A stretch of DNA of 36,867 nt, taken from Planctomycetia bacterium. GTDB taxonomy: Bacteria > Planctomycetota > Planctomycetia > Pirellulales > Thermoguttaceae. The position numbers and the translations under genes were made by a program. The notes beneath the pieces are model-generated. The model had not been told where the DNA came from and ran no database searches. It worked only from the letters and a program-made list of their open reading frames with translations. Numbering within the stretch: position 1 is the stretch's first letter; the number at the start of each line of letters is the position of its first letter. Shown one piece after another: positions 1 through 9,798 of this stretch. The stretch is taken from NCBI GenBank assembly GCA_030527705.1, contig JAUNAI010000009.1, forward strand, positions 1 to 36,867, in the 5' to 3' direction.

Positions 1-633
1 CGCCTGACTCGCACGCACGACACGGTCATGGAGCATGTAACCATCGAGTGCGACAATCATCACCGTGTTGTCCGGCAGTTCCGCGTTCGGCATCTGCGAA
101 ATCGCCTGATGGAAATTCGGGTCAAACGGCTGGTCCTGCGCCTCGATTTTCGTGCAGTGATTCTGTCGCAGGGCGTCGGTCATCTGCTGATACACCATCT
201 GGACACCCTCCAGAAGCGCAGCGTCCGCGTTCTGCTGCTCTGCGGCGGTAATTGCTCGCTGAAGATTATCCATCACCGGCAGAAACGCACGGATAACCTC
301 GATTCCGCTATACTTCCGCTCGTCCATTAACTCACGCGCAGAGCGACGGCGTACATTATCCAACTCGGCACAAAGACGGAGCGTTCGGTCTTTTTCGTCC
401 TGGAGCGCTTTTTCAAGAACCGCCACGGGGTCGGGAGTGGGTTCAGTAGGTTCATTTTTCGCTTCTTTCAACGCTTCTTCCAGTCCTTCAACCGTCGGAT
501 TTTCAACGGTTTCGGTATTTTGAGCATTATCGGCATTTTCGCCGTTTTCTGTCATGTCCGCGCAGTTTTCCGGATTCTGTTCCATATCTTCACACACTTC
601 TTCGTTACTGTTATTTTTTCTCTTAAAAATCAT
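1..633 (-). CDS. grpE: GrpE nucleotide exchange factor (3' end cut by window edge)
   Basis: The reading frame opens at ATG 633 on the minus strand and stays open for 211 codons to the left edge. GrpE promotes ADP release from DnaK in the cytoplasm. The first ~70 residues are acidic and Asn/Glu-rich, as is usual for a GrpE N-terminus. A long helical region follows (ALQDEKDRTLRLCAELDNVR, then FLPVMDNLQRAI). The C-terminal beta domain carries the family signature FDPNFHQAI, then DGYMLHDRVVRAS. Only a few residues should be missing, since the last seen residues match the usual end of the family. It lies 29 bp downstream of dnaJ and is probably co-transcribed with it. No dnaK is present in the window. 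Confidence 0.93.
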   Translation of the reverse strand, partial: MIFKRKNNSNEEVCEDMEQNPENCADMTENGENADNAQNTETVENPTVEGLEEALKEAKNEPTEPTPDPVAVLEKALQDEKDRTLRLCAELDNVRRRSARELMDERKYSGIEVIRAFLPVMDNLQRAITAAEQQNADAALLEGVQMVYQQMTDALRQNHCTKIEAQDQPFDPNFHQAISQMPNAELPDNTVMIVALDGYMLHDRVVRASQA

Positions 634-662
634 GATTTACCCCGTCTTTTCTGTTCCTGAAA

Positions 663-1862
663 CTATTTCTTTTCTTCCGCATTTGGATTTTCGTTTCCAT
701 CTTCCTCGGCGCACGCTTCGCCAATCGTCTGAAGATAATCCTTAATTCGCTTGAAAAAGCCTTTCCGCTGCGGTGAAACGTTGACCTGTTCCACTTCCGC
801 CAGCTTTCGCAACAGTTTTTCCTGCTCTTCTGTAATTGTACGCGGAACTTCAATATTCACAACAAGTAAAATGTCGCCACATCGGTCCGGTCGATTAAGC
901 TGCGGAAGTCCTTTTCCCTTAAGTCGGAAAATATCGCCCGACTGCGTGCCAGCAGGAAGTTTAAAGTCCTGATGACCATCCAGAAGCGGAACATCGAGCG
1001 TGGCACCAAGAACCATCTGGGTGTAGGAAACCGGCATTTTACAGATTAAATCCTTTCCATCCACCTGAAAAACGGGGTGATCTTTGAAACGAACATTGAC
1101 GTAACAGTCCCCCGGCTCACCCCCTTTCGGACTCCGGGAACCTTCGCCGACGAGACGGAGTTGGTTACGCTCATCAATTCCGGCAGGGATTTCGACTTCG
1201 ATTTCTTTCGTATCGTCGAAAAGACCCGACCCACGGCAGACGGTACAGGGCTGACGGATGACTTTTCCGGCTCCGTGACAGGACGGACAGGTCGTCTGCA
1301 TACGGATAAACCCCGCCCCTTGCATGATGACACCACGTCCGCCACAGTACGAACACGGTTCTGGTGCTGTTCCGGGTTTCGCACCACTTCCCAGACACGT
1401 AGTACATACTTCTTTTCGGCGAATTCGGACGTTTTTCTTAATTCCACGCGCAACTTCACGCAAGTCGAGATCCACAACACATCGAACATCTTCACCACGA
1501 GGAACCCGAGTTCTTGTAGAACGGCGTCCACCACCGAAAATGTCACCAAAAATGTCGCCGAACGCACCGCCGCTAAACGCTTCAAAAATGTCATTAATGT
1601 CGTTAAACTGCGGTCCACCACCAGGCATTCCGTTCACACCCTGATGTCCGTAACGGTCGTAAGCCGCACGTTTATCATCGTTGTTCAGAACGTCGAAAGC
1701 CTCAGATGCTTCCTTGAATTTTTCGACCGCTTCTTCGTTTCCTGGGTTTCGGTCGGGGTGATATTTCAGCGCAAGTTTTCGGTATGCGGCAGCAATTTCC
1801 GATTTTGTTGCCGTCCGCTCGATACCCAGAATTTCGTAGTAATCCCGTTTGCTGTCAGCCAT
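663..1862 (-). CDS. dnaJ: Chaperone DnaJ (Hsp40)
   Basis: This 399-residue type I J-protein stimulates the DnaK ATPase and delivers unfolded substrates. The J domain covers residues 1-75 with the HPD motif at 35-37. A Gly/Phe-rich stretch follows (about 76-115). Four CxxCxGxG zinc-binding repeats start near residues 153, 170, 192 and 206, and the C-terminal substrate-binding domains follow. The length and domain order are those of a full-length DnaJ. The last ~30 residues are charged and family-variable. The start is ATG 1862; no strong ribosome-binding site precedes it. It is the first gene of a dnaJ-grpE pair and is separated from the groEL paralogue by about 480 bp of repeat-rich spacer, so it may have its own promoter. 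Confidence 0.97.
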   Translation of the reverse strand: MADSKRDYYEILGIERTATKSEIAAAYRKLALKYHPDRNPGNEEAVEKFKEASEAFDVLNNDDKRAAYDRYGHQGVNGMPGGGPQFNDINDIFEAFSGGAFGDIFGDIFGGGRRSTRTRVPRGEDVRCVVDLDLREVARGIKKNVRIRRKEVCTTCLGSGAKPGTAPEPCSYCGGRGVIMQGAGFIRMQTTCPSCHGAGKVIRQPCTVCRGSGLFDDTKEIEVEIPAGIDERNQLRLVGEGSRSPKGGEPGDCYVNVRFKDHPVFQVDGKDLICKMPVSYTQMVLGATLDVPLLDGHQDFKLPAGTQSGDIFRLKGKGLPQLNRPDRCGDILLVVNIEVPRTITEEQEKLLRKLAEVEQVNVSPQRKGFFKRIKDYLQTIGEACAEEDGNENPNAEEKK

Positions 1863-1865
1863 GAT

Positions 1866-1930
1866 TTTTTTATACCTGATACATTATAAAATTCCGCCCT
1901 TCGCTGAAATTTCGAGTGGAATCCATATAA
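1866..1930 (+). repeat. R1 dispersed repeat, truncated copy
   Basis: This is a short copy of a repeat family seen seven times in the window. It has the family's left end (TATACCTGATACATTATAAA) and right end (TTCGAGTGGAATCC) but lacks the central hairpin part. It sits immediately upstream of the dnaJ start codon. Confidence 0.6.
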
Positions 1931-2034
1931 TTATGTGATGAAAGGGAGAGGGAAAATTCCCACTCCCTGATGAATGTTGGATAAAAGAAAGAGAAAAATA
2001 AAAAACCTGATTAAAACACGAAAGTTTTAAGGTT

Positions 2035-2057
2035 AGCCTCCCCTTTTAGGGGAGGCT
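2035..2057. terminator. Bidirectional hairpin in the groEL paralogue-dnaJ spacer
   Basis: A perfect 10-bp inverted repeat (AGCCTCCCCT / AGGGGAGGCT) has a 3-nt loop of T. It lies downstream of the 539-residue groEL and before dnaJ. The flanks are A/T-rich but there is no long T run, so terminator function is likely rather than certain. A related imperfect hairpin occurs near 7270-7290. Confidence 0.5.
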
Positions 2058-2058
2058 G

Positions 2059-2170
2059 AGTAAACACATTACGCAAGTTCCACTTTTCGAGAGGAACTTG
2101 CTACCCGTCGCGGGGTAACGCTCGTGGGAGAGAAAACATTTTTGCAAAATTGTTTTCCTCCCAGACCTGA
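2059..2170 (-). repeat. R2 structured intergenic repeat, copy 1
   Basis: The reverse complement of this segment matches 7030-7137 over about 108 bp with a modest number of mismatches. It contains three hairpin modules: GGGAG..AAAC/GTTT..CTCCC, CCCGCGACGGG, and GCAAGTTCC/GGAACTTGC. There is no coding capacity. Confidence 0.75.
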
Positions 2171-2195
2171 GAACGGTTAAATTACCGTAACGGGT

Positions 2196-2275
2196 TGAGC
2201 GGTCCTTTCACAAGTCATTTCGCAACGCGTAACGACGGTGAAGCGAAATTCTAGGTTACGTCGGGATTAAAAAAT
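2196..2275 (-). repeat. R1 dispersed repeat, reverse-oriented copy
   Basis: When reverse-complemented, this matches the R1 family. It contains GTCATTTCGCAACGCGTAA with the following ACGACGGTGAAGCGAAATT, and ends with the family terminus near CGTCGGGATTAAAA. It lies between R2 copy 1 and the end of the groEL paralogue. Confidence 0.65.
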
Positions 2276-2345
2276 TTCAAAAAACTCTTAATCACGTTCT
2301 ACGAACGCTTGCTTTTTGTGTTTTTTCTTTCTTTTCTTCTCTTTT

Positions 2346-3965
2346 TTAACGCACGGTGCCTTCCGCGGCGACCTTTTTCTTATCTTCTTTATCGAAATCG
2401 GTTACCATCGTTTCCGTCATAAGCATCATTCCGGAAATACTCGCGGCATTCGCCAACGCGCTACGGACGACTTTCAGCGGGTCAATGATACCAGCCTCGA
2501 ACATGTCAACATATTCGCCAGTTGCTGCGTTATAGCCTTTCGTCGGTTCCATATCGCTCACGATGTCGGCCACGACCGTTCCGTCTTCGCCACCGTTATT
2601 CACGATCTGGACCATCGGCTTGCACAAGCAACGCAGAATGATGTCCACACCGATTTTCTCGTCGCCACGAGCCGACGTACGAGCTTTTTCGACTGCTTCC
2701 CGGCAACGCAGAAGCGCGACACCACCACCGGGGAGGATACCTTCTTCCGCAGCTGCACGAGTTGCGTGGAGAGCGTCCTCGATACGAGCTTTTTTCTGCT
2801 TCATCTCAGCTTCCGTACTCGCGCCGACTTGGATAACCGCGATTCCGCCGGACAGTTTCGCCAGACGTTCCTGATACTTTTCACGGTCGTAGTTACTGTC
2901 CGTGTTTTCGATCATGTCGCGGAGCTGGTCGATACGCTTTTTGATGGCTTCTTTCGTGCCGGCACCGTCAACAATCGTCGTGCTGTCTTTCGTGACGGTA
3001 ATCTGTTTCGCGGAACCGAGCATGGAGAGGTCAACATTTTCGAGCTTGATGCCGAGGTCTTCACTGACAACTTGACCACCGGTCAGAATCGCCATATCCT
3101 GAAGCATCGCCTTACGACGGTCGCCGAATCCCGGAGCCTTGACAGCACAGACTTTCAGCGTGCCACGCAGAACGTTCACGACTAAAGCAGTGAGTGCTTC
3201 GCCTTCGATGTCTTCCGCAATAATCATCAGCGGACGACCCGTCGGAACGACTTTTTCCAGCAACGGAATCAGTTCACGCAGGTTGTTGATTTTCTTCTCA
3301 TGAAGAAGAATCATCGCGTTTTCCATGTAACAGTCGGCTGTATCGGGACGGTTCATGAAGTACGGAGAAAGGAAACCTTTATCGAACTGCATACCTTCCA
3401 CGACAGTGTAAATCGTTTCGGCCGTTTTACCTTCTTCGACGGTAATCACGCCGTCATTTCCAGCAGCTTCCATCGCGTCGGCAAGGAGAGCGCCGATTTC
3501 ATGGTCGTTGTTCGCTGAAATGGAACCGACCTGAGCGATTTCGTCTTTCGTGGTGACCTGTTTCGCCATACCGTAGAGTGCGTCGACAGCCGCTTCGACC
3601 GCCATGTCGATACCACGGCGAATACCAGCCGGATTGCTCCCCGCAATGATGTTACGGAGACCTTCACGGAAGATTTCGCGAGCCAGAACCGTCGCGGTCG
3701 TGGTTCCGTCACCAGCGATCGTCGAGGTTTTCTGCGCAACTTCATTCACGAGCTTGGCGCCCATGTTTTCGAAACGGTCTTCCAGTTCGATTTCGGAGCT
3801 GACAGTGACACCGTCTTTCGTGACCGTCGGACCACCGTAGGCTTTATTGATGATGACATTACGTCCGCGCGGACCCATCGTGACCGCCACGGCATCCGCC
3901 AGTTTTTCCACGCCACGCAACATTCGCTGACGAGCGGCATCGGCAAAAAGTAATTGTTTGGACAC
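2346..3965 (-). CDS. groEL: GroEL-type chaperonin paralogue without the GGM tail
   Basis: This 539-residue Group I chaperonin has the nucleotide-binding signature [10 protein letters not shown], the apical-domain segment [18 protein letters not shown] and the equatorial motif [13 protein letters not shown]. It would form a 14-mer that folds proteins with GroES. The C-terminus ends in a charged sequence ([15 protein letters not shown]) instead of the Gly-Gly-Met repeats of canonical GroEL. The start is GTG at 3965-3963, preceded by GAAGGA. It lies about 100 bp downstream of groES. Because the other groEL in the window has the GGM tail, this one is the divergent paralogue and may serve a specialised set of substrates; that role is inferred. 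Confidence 0.95.
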   Translation of the reverse strand: MSKQLLFADAARQRMLRGVEKLADAVAVTMGPRGRNVIINKAYGGPTVTKDGVTVSSEIELEDRFENMGAKLVNEVAQKTSTIAGDGTTTATVLAREIFREGLRNIIAGSNPAGIRRGIDMAVEAAVDALYGMAKQVTTKDEIAQVGSISANNDHEIGALLADAMEAAGNDGVITVEEGKTAETIYTVVEGMQFDKGFLSPYFMNRPDTADCYMENAMILLHEKKINNLRELIPLLEKVVPTGRPLMIIAEDIEGEALTALVVNVLRGTLKVCAVKAPGFGDRRKAMLQDMAILTGGQVVSEDLGIKLENVDLSMLGSAKQITVTKDSTTIVDGAGTKEAIKKRIDQLRDMIENTDSNYDREKYQERLAKLSGGIAVIQVGASTEAEMKQKKARIEDALHATRAAAEEGILPGGGVALLRCREAVEKARTSARGDEKIGVDIILRCLCKPMVQIVNNGGEDGTVVADIVSDMEPTKGYNAATGEYVDMFEAGIIDPLKVVRSALANAASISGMMLMTETMVTDFDKEDKKKVAAEGTVR

Positions 3966-4065
3966 GGTTGTTGTTCCTTCTTTATCTCTAAATGGATTGT
4001 CTTGTTTTCCGTTGACGAAATGTAAATTTAACAGCGACTGCGTTAATTTACTTCATTGATTTCAT

Positions 4066-4362
4066 TTACTTCAAAATTTTCGCCAAAACATCGCCTTCGC
4101 GGAGGATTTTGTATTCTTCGCCAGCAACTTCAATATCACTACCAGCGTATTTTCCATAAATAACCTCGTCGCCGACCGCTACGGCCATCGCGCCACGAGT
4201 ACCATTTTCGAGCAATTTACCGGGACCAGTCGCCACAACTGTGCCACGCTGCGGTTTTTCTTTCGCCGTGTCGGGCAAAACAATTCCACCAGCCGTCATC
4301 TGTTCGGCTTCCAGCGGTTTCACAACAATACGATCATCAAGCGGACGAAGATTTGCGTTCAT
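4066..4362 (-). CDS. groES: Co-chaperonin GroES
   Basis: This is a 98-residue GroES, the heptameric lid of GroEL. It starts [20 protein letters not shown] and contains the mobile-loop region [19 protein letters not shown] and the roof-hairpin region. An in-frame start 25 codons further upstream exists. The ATG at 4362 is preferred because AGGAAGG precedes it at good spacing and the protein then has normal family length. It sits between the two groEL genes, so it could serve both. The order groEL-groES-groEL differs from the usual groES-groEL. Confidence 0.95.
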   Translation of the reverse strand: MNANLRPLDDRIVVKPLEAEQMTAGGIVLPDTAKEKPQRGTVVATGPGKLLENGTRGAMAVAVGDEVIYGKYAGSDIEVAGEEYKILREGDVLAKILK

Positions 4363-4502
4363 TTCGGATATCCTTCCTATTTTTATATGTATATTGTTTT
4401 TTATTATTTTGAAAATTCGTATTGGGAGGCGATACACCTTAAATTCATATTTTCCGTCGTTTCTGCAACGCGAGACGCGTCACCTCCCATATTTTTAACG
4501 GA

Positions 4503-6176
4503 TTACATCATGCCGGGCATTCCCATACCGCCCATGCCACCCATTCCTCCCATGCCAGGAGCGCCGCCACCAGCCGGAGCTTCGGGCGTGTCGACCGGAA
4601 TGTTCGTAATGACGCAAGAAGTCGTCAGCAACAGACCCGCGACACTTGCCGCGTTGGTCAGAGCGGTGCAGACCACTTTCGCCGGGTCAATAACGCCCGC
4701 CTCAACGAGGTCACAGTACTTATTCTTGTCCGCGTCGTAACCGTCATTTTTGCCGGTCATGCGGAGAACACGATTCACGACCACCGCGCCGTCGATTCCA
4801 GCATTCTTCGCAATTTCACGAAGCGGAACCTGAAGAGCACGTTTCAGAACCACCGCGCCGAGAGCTTCGTCGCCGTCCAGTTTCAGGTCATCGACAGCCG
4901 ATGCGCAACGAATCAGCGCTACGCCACCGCCGGGGACGATACCTTTTTCGAGAGCGGCAGCCGTCGCGGCTTTCGCGTCGTCGAGGAGGTATTTCTTCTC
5001 TTTCATTTCGGATTCCGTGGACGCACCGCAGAGGATTTTCGCCACGCCGCCCGCGAGTTTCGCAAGACGTTCCTGAAGTTTTTCACGGTCATAATCACTC
5101 GTGACGGTCTCGATTTCCGCGCGAATCTGTTCTGCACGTGCCGCGATTGCGTCTTTCGCGCCAGCACCGTCGATAATCGTGGTGGTGTCGTTCGAGACGA
5201 TGATTTTCTTCGCAGAACCAAGCTGTTCCAGTTCAACCGCTTCCAGAGCGACGCCGAGGTCCTTGAAAATGGCCGTTCCACCGGTCAGAACCGCAATGTC
5301 ACCGAGCATGGCCTTACGACGTTCACCGTAAGCCGGAGCCTTGACCGCGCAGATGTTCAGAATACCACGGAGTTTATTCACGACGAGCGTCGCAAGTGCT
5401 TCACCTTCGATGTCTTCCGCAATAATCAACAGCGGTTTATTCGCCTGGCTGGCCGCCTCGAGAATCGGAACCAACGACTGAACCTTGCTGATTTTCTCTT
5501 CATAGCAGAGCACGAGGCAGTTTTCGAGTTCCACCGTCTGGCGGTCGTCATTCGTCACAAAATGGGGGCTGAGGTAACCGCGGTCGAACTGCATACCTTC
5601 CGTGAATTCGACGGTCGTTTCCGCGCCACGTCCTTCTTCAACGGTGATGACGCCGTTTTTACCGACTTTCACGAACGCTTCTGCAAGAACCTTACCAACT
5701 TCCGAATCGTTATTACCAGCGATGGAAGCAACCTGAGCGATTTCCTTACGAGACTTTTCGTCGACCGGAACCGCTAGTTTTTCGATAGCATCGACAACCG
5801 CCGCGGACGCTTTCAGGATACCGCGCTGGAGGGAAACCGGATTGACACCACCGGAGGTGACGAAACGGAGACCTTCCGTGTAAATCGCCTCGGCCAGAAC
5901 CGTTGCGGTCGTGGTACCATCGCCAGCCACGTCATTGGTCTTGCTGGCGGCTTCTTTCACGAGCAACGCCCCCATATTTTCATTCGGGTCGTCAAGCGTG
6001 ATATCTTTCGCGACAGTCACACCGTCTTTCGTGACTTTCGGAGCACCCCACCCCTTATCAAGAACCACATTTCGTCCGCGGGGACCAAGCGTACTGCGGA
6101 CCGCACGCGCCAATTTCTGGACACCTTCCAAAATCGGCTGGCGAGCTTCATCTTCAAAAACCATCTGTTTCGCCAC
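4503..6176 (-). CDS. groEL: Chaperonin GroEL with GGM tail
   Basis: This 557-residue Group I chaperonin has the equatorial ATP-binding motif [15 protein letters not shown], the apical segment [20 protein letters not shown] and the [15 protein letters not shown] motif. It ends in a Gly/Met-rich tail of [15 protein letters not shown] type, the hallmark of a housekeeping GroEL. The start is GTG 6176-6174 with a strong AGGAGGA upstream. It is the first gene of the leftward chaperone cluster. The 257-bp leader shows no CIRCE inverted repeat, so HrcA control is not supported here; a candidate promoter lies at 6252-6280. Confidence 0.97.
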   Translation of the reverse strand: MAKQMVFEDEARQPILEGVQKLARAVRSTLGPRGRNVVLDKGWGAPKVTKDGVTVAKDITLDDPNENMGALLVKEAASKTNDVAGDGTTTATVLAEAIYTEGLRFVTSGGVNPVSLQRGILKASAAVVDAIEKLAVPVDEKSRKEIAQVASIAGNNDSEVGKVLAEAFVKVGKNGVITVEEGRGAETTVEFTEGMQFDRGYLSPHFVTNDDRQTVELENCLVLCYEEKISKVQSLVPILEAASQANKPLLIIAEDIEGEALATLVVNKLRGILNICAVKAPAYGERRKAMLGDIAVLTGGTAIFKDLGVALEAVELEQLGSAKKIIVSNDTTTIIDGAGAKDAIAARAEQIRAEIETVTSDYDREKLQERLAKLAGGVAKILCGASTESEMKEKKYLLDDAKAATAAALEKGIVPGGGVALIRCASAVDDLKLDGDEALGAVVLKRALQVPLREIAKNAGIDGAVVVNRVLRMTGKNDGYDADKNKYCDLVEAGVIDPAKVVCTALTNAASVAGLLLTTSCVITNIPVDTPEAPAGGGAPGMGGMGGMGGMGMPGMM

Positions 6177-6251
6177 TGCGGATTCCTCCTGTTGTTGGCT
6201 AAAAAAACTATCAATAAAATTCCATTTAAACCTGGTGAGCCAGTCGGTTCA

Positions 6252-6280
6252 ATTTTACCTAAACTGACAAATTAGGCCAA
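6252..6280 (-). promoter_or_regulatory. Candidate sigma-70-type promoter for groEL
   Basis: Read on the minus strand, TTGGCC (6280-6275) and TAAAAT (6257-6252) are separated by 17 bp, about 75 bp upstream of the groEL start codon. The -35 box is only a partial match, so this is tentative. Confidence 0.35.
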
Positions 6281-6433
6281 GATTACGTATGATTTCATAT
6301 AATGCAATTTCCGTGTCACTGACAAAAAGACATAAATTTTCCAAAAAATTCTGGAACATTTACCCTCCTCAACCGTCCTATTAAATGAACAGTATGTTTC
6401 AATCCTATTTTCGTTGCGCAGCGGGAAGAGATT

Positions 6434-6970
6434 ATGACAGAAGAACAGAGAATTGAAGTTCAAGAACATATCAAAAACGCGGATTATCGGGCGGATTACA
6501 ACGCAATCTGCCTTTACGCCCTGCGTCTTGTCCGAAATCGGGCGTTGGCGGAGGAATTCGCGCAGGAAACGTTTTTGCGACTGCTTCAGCAGGAAAAAAT
6601 GGCGGAAAATGGCGAGGCTCAGCCACTCCAGAACCCACGTGCGTGGCTGTATCGGACGGCACGGAATCTGATTTACGATTTCTTTCGTCGTCAGAGAAAA
6701 CGCGCGGAAATCTGCGAGTATTTAACCGTTTTCACGCCACAGTCTCACGATTCTGAGGCGATTCGCGAGGCGGAAAACAAGGAGACGAATGAAATGTTGC
6801 TACAAAAACTCAACGAACTGCCCGTGCGACAGCGTGAGGCGGTACGACTGCGTTTTCAGGAGAGGCTCAAGTATGACGAAATCGCGGAAGTCATGGGCGA
6901 AACGCGCTCCAGCGTCGGGAAATTGCTCTCGGAAGCGATTCGGCGATTGCGTGAGATGATGCAAGAATAG
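6434..6970 (+). CDS. ECF-type RNA polymerase sigma factor
   Basis: This 178-residue extracytoplasmic-function sigma-70 factor directs RNA polymerase to alternative promoters. Region 2 spans about residues 17-85 and includes the -10-recognition segment around ETFLRLLQQEK and NPRAWLYRTARNLIYDFFRR. Region 4 spans about 125-175 with the helix-turn-helix core RLKYDEIAEVMGETRSSVGK. There is no region 3, as is normal for ECF factors. GGAAGAG precedes ATG 6434. It reads away from groEL and towards the VWA protein gene 343 bp downstream. In planctomycetes such pairs often form a sigma/membrane-regulator unit; that relationship is inferred. The long spacer filled by R2 argues against tight translational coupling. 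Confidence 0.93.
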   Translation: MTEEQRIEVQEHIKNADYRADYNAICLYALRLVRNRALAEEFAQETFLRLLQQEKMAENGEAQPLQNPRAWLYRTARNLIYDFFRRQRKRAEICEYLTVFTPQSHDSEAIREAENKETNEMLLQKLNELPVRQREAVRLRFQERLKYDEIAEVMGETRSSVGKLLSEAIRRLREMMQE

Positions 6971-7029
6971 AAAATACATACCCAAGAAGCAAGCAATCGA
7001 AGATTGCGATCAAAAGTTTTTTTGGAAGA

Positions 7030-7137
7030 GGGTCTGGGAGAAACCTATTTTGTAAAAATGGTTTCTCCCACGGACGTGAACCCGCGACGGGTAGCAAGTT
7101 CCTCTAGAAGAGTGGAATCTTGCGTAATGAGTTTAGC
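7030..7137 (+). repeat. R2 structured intergenic repeat, copy 2
   Basis: This is the inverted counterpart of 2059-2170. It shares the GGTCTGGGAG end, the CCCGCGACGGGTAGCAAG core and the CTTGCGTAATG end. It lies between the ECF sigma gene and the VWA gene, so the two R2 copies bracket the groEL-groES-groEL-sigma block in opposite orientation. Confidence 0.75.
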
Positions 7138-7157
7138 CTTGTGAGACATAAACATTC

Positions 7158-7198
7158 GTGAGGAGGGAAACATTTTTGCAAAATTGTTTCCCCCTCAC
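7158..7198. terminator. Long hairpin after R2 (R2-like module)
   Basis: GTGAGGAGGGAAAC pairs with GTTTCCCCCTCAC around an A/T-rich loop that contains TTTTGCAAAA. The stem resembles the first hairpin of R2. It may terminate transcription from the sigma gene, but there is no T run after it. Confidence 0.4.
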
Positions 7199-7313
7199 AC
7201 TCCCCCTTCAAAAAACTCTTGATAAGTAAAAATAGGTAATTCTACCCCGACCCCTCCCCCCTATCGGGGACCTCTCCTAAAAGGGGAGGCTGAATGAAAG
7301 CGAGGATTATATA

Positions 7314-9677
7314 ATGATAAACTGGAAAGAAAAGGAAGATTTCCTTACCGCATACGCACTGGGTAAAACGTTTCCGGAAGAGATGAAACCGGAAGTGGAA
7401 CAGCTGGAAAACGAACTCCGCGAGAACAACGCGCTCCGACGGGAACTCGACGAAATTCGCAAGATGGCGAACCGCCTGACCGACGCACTTGCGGAAGAAC
7501 CGTTACCCAGCCCGCAAGAAGAGATTACGTATGAAGATAAAACCGCGACGAAACAGCGACGCAGATTTTTTAATCCTTTCATACTTGGCACATTAATGGC
7601 GTGCATGGTAGTGACGATTACTCTGAGCTTTTTACTGCCACCGGAAAGTAATTTCCGAAAGTCGGCGGTCATTTTCAATTGTGCGCCATTGATGGAACGT
7701 AACGCGGTAATGGACTATCAATATCCAGCCAACGACAGTCGCCAGGAATACGCAAGCGCGACGGACGAACCGGCGGAATTTGCGCCCGCGCTGGAAATGA
7801 ATCGGCAAAAATCGGTGGCGAAAAAGAAAGAAAACGTCAAAAGTACGCTGGGAATGAATGTCACGGCGGATGCGAAAATGGAAGAAATGGCTGAAATGTC
7901 CGAAATGGTCGCCGACGAGGAAGACGTGTTATATATGATGGAAGAAGAAACGGAAGAAGCTGACATGGAAGCGGACGCGGAAATCGTGGAAGAACCTAAA
8001 ATCGTAGAGTTTCAGCCTATGGCGGCGACGCCGATGACGAATGAAAAACAGGCTGCCGCGTTAAACTCACGCCAATCTAGCGTTGAACAGTTTGGAAACG
8101 ACTGGATTGATATGGATATGCATTACAAAAGAACTCGCGCAATGGCGGTGGAACGTCCGCAACCCGCTCCCGCTCCGATTCCCGCTCCAGTCGTCGTGAA
8201 CGAGAATTCTTACGAAAAGTTACCGGAAACGGGTTTCAAGAAGCCGACGGACGCGCCGTTCTCCACGTTCGGCGTGGATGTGGATACCGCCTCGTACACG
8301 CAGATGCGGAACAGCCTGATGTTGGAATGCGGTCGGTTGCCGTCGCCGAATTCCGTACGCGTGGAGGAGTATGTCAACTATTTCCGTTATAACCTGCCGA
8401 AACCGGAAGAGGGGAGCGAGTGTCCGTTCCAGACGACGGTGGAAATCCAGAAACACCCGTGGCAGAACGGTCTGTACATGGCGATGGTCGCGATTCAGGG
8501 ACGCGAAATCCCGGCGGAAAAACGTCCGAAACTGAATCTCGTCTTCCTCCTCGACGTTTCCGGCTCGATGAGCGACTGGAATAAACTCCCGCTCGTGAAG
8601 GACGGCATGATGAAACTCCTCGACCAACTCACCCCGCAAGACCGTGTAGCGGTGGTCACTTACGCGGATACGGCAACGACCGTTCTGGAACCGACGGCGG
8701 GAAATGAGAAAGCGAAAATCGAGAAGAGTGTCCTCCAGCTCGAAGCGAACGGCGGGACGGCGGGAAGTGACGGTCTGCGACGTGCGTACGACTTGGCGCG
8801 GGAGAATTTCGACAAGGAAGCGGTCAACCGAATTATTCTCTGTTCCGACGGCGATTTTAATGTCGGCATGACCAACAACGACGACCTCCAGAAAATGATT
8901 GAAAACGAAGCGAAAAGCGGTATTTTCCTCAACGTTCTCGGTTTCGGAATGGGGAACTACAAGGATGACCGCCTCCAGCGTCTCGCCGAGCACGGGAACG
9001 GTGTGTACGGTTACGTCGATACACGTGCCGAAGCGAAGAAAATGCTCTGCGACGACGTGGTCGGCTCCATGATTACAATTGCGAAAGACGTGAAACTCCA
9101 GATAGAATTTAATCCCACGCACGTCGCCGCCTATCGACTTATCGGCTACGAATCGCGTCACCTGAAAGACCGCGACTTCCACGACGACAAGAAAGATGCG
9201 GGCGACATCGGCGCAGGACACCGCGTAATCGCGCTCTATGAAATCGTTCCGACTGGCGGAGAAATCCCGAATCCTGAAAAAGTCGATAAACCGCGTTATC
9301 AGTCGGAAAATACGGATGAAAACGCGGACGAAAACGCTGAAAAAGAGACCGCGACAGAAGCGAAAACGAAACCTGTGAACGATTCTCCGGAATGGTTATT
9401 CGTGAAACTCCGCTGGAAGGAACCGACCGCGAGCGAGAGTACCCTCAAGACGTTCCCGGTAGTGTTTACGCCGACCGATGTGGAGGGAAAAGCACCAAGC
9501 GACAACTTCCAGTTCGCAACAGGCGTGGCTCTTTACGCGCAACTTCTGCGAGAGAGCGACTACACCGGCGGAGCGAGTTTCGCGACGGTTCTGGAGCTGA
9601 TTTCCCCCGTCATTGGCGAGGATGAATACCGCGCGGAGTTTAAGAGACTCGTCGAGATGGTGAAAGAACAGCGTTAA
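7314..9677 (+). CDS. Membrane-anchored VWA-domain protein (YfbK/DUF3520-like)
   Basis: This 787-residue protein has a cytoplasmic-looking N-terminus (about 1-85, coiled coil) resembling anti-sigma N-termini in position. One transmembrane helix follows at about 86-109, then a long acidic low-complexity stretch (about 140-300, with many Met/Glu). A YfbK-type N-terminal domain (FSTFGVDVDTASYTQMRN, EEYVNYFRY) precedes a von Willebrand A domain with the metal-binding motif DVSGSMS at 414-420 and a downstream SDGDFNVG. The C-terminal ~170 residues resemble DUF3520. VWA domains bind partner proteins through a metal site. It follows the ECF sigma gene and may be its membrane regulator or target; this is inference. 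Confidence 0.88.
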   Translation: MINWKEKEDFLTAYALGKTFPEEMKPEVEQLENELRENNALRRELDEIRKMANRLTDALAEEPLPSPQEEITYEDKTATKQRRRFFNPFILGTLMACMVVTITLSFLLPPESNFRKSAVIFNCAPLMERNAVMDYQYPANDSRQEYASATDEPAEFAPALEMNRQKSVAKKKENVKSTLGMNVTADAKMEEMAEMSEMVADEEDVLYMMEEETEEADMEADAEIVEEPKIVEFQPMAATPMTNEKQAAALNSRQSSVEQFGNDWIDMDMHYKRTRAMAVERPQPAPAPIPAPVVVNENSYEKLPETGFKKPTDAPFSTFGVDVDTASYTQMRNSLMLECGRLPSPNSVRVEEYVNYFRYNLPKPEEGSECPFQTTVEIQKHPWQNGLYMAMVAIQGREIPAEKRPKLNLVFLLDVSGSMSDWNKLPLVKDGMMKLLDQLTPQDRVAVVTYADTATTVLEPTAGNEKAKIEKSVLQLEANGGTAGSDGLRRAYDLARENFDKEAVNRIILCSDGDFNVGMTNNDDLQKMIENEAKSGIFLNVLGFGMGNYKDDRLQRLAEHGNGVYGYVDTRAEAKKMLCDDVVGSMITIAKDVKLQIEFNPTHVAAYRLIGYESRHLKDRDFHDDKKDAGDIGAGHRVIALYEIVPTGGEIPNPEKVDKPRYQSENTDENADENAEKETATEAKTKPVNDSPEWLFVKLRWKEPTASESTLKTFPVVFTPTDVEGKAPSDNFQFATGVALYAQLLRESDYTGGASFATVLELISPVIGEDEYRAEFKRLVEMVKEQR

Positions 9678-9725
9678 AATTTAATAATTCGAAACACACT
9701 TGAACATTCTGGGAGAAACAGCTCT

Positions 9726-9792
9726 TTCTGCAGTCATTTCCGTAATGTGAAATGATGCTAAGATGGAATTTATAGCGTGTTAAGTATAAATC
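9726..9792 (-). repeat. R1 dispersed repeat, partial reverse copy
   Basis: This matches reverse-complemented R1 over about 65 bp (GTCATTTCCGTAATGTGAAA, then GGAATTTATAGCGTGTTAAG). It is preceded by a fragment like the first R2 hairpin (CTGGGAGAAACAG), so two repeat types abut here. Confidence 0.55.
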
Positions 9793-9798
9793 TTACAC

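Noticed and set aside
1077-1889. 270-codon plus-strand reading frame across dnaJ
   Set aside because: It is the complement of a fully recognisable dnaJ; its translation is low in complexity and matches no family.
2316-3185. 289-codon plus-strand frame over the groEL paralogue
   Set aside because: Antisense shadow of groEL; composition is His/Arg/Phe-rich as expected for a complementary frame.
6177-6433. CIRCE (HrcA) operator upstream of groEL
   Set aside because: No TTAGCACTC-N9-GAGTGCTAA or close variant is present on either strand in the leader.
8220-9221. 333-codon minus-strand reading frame across the VWA gene
   Set aside because: It mirrors codon usage of the VWA gene on the other strand; no ribosome-binding site and no recognisable domain.
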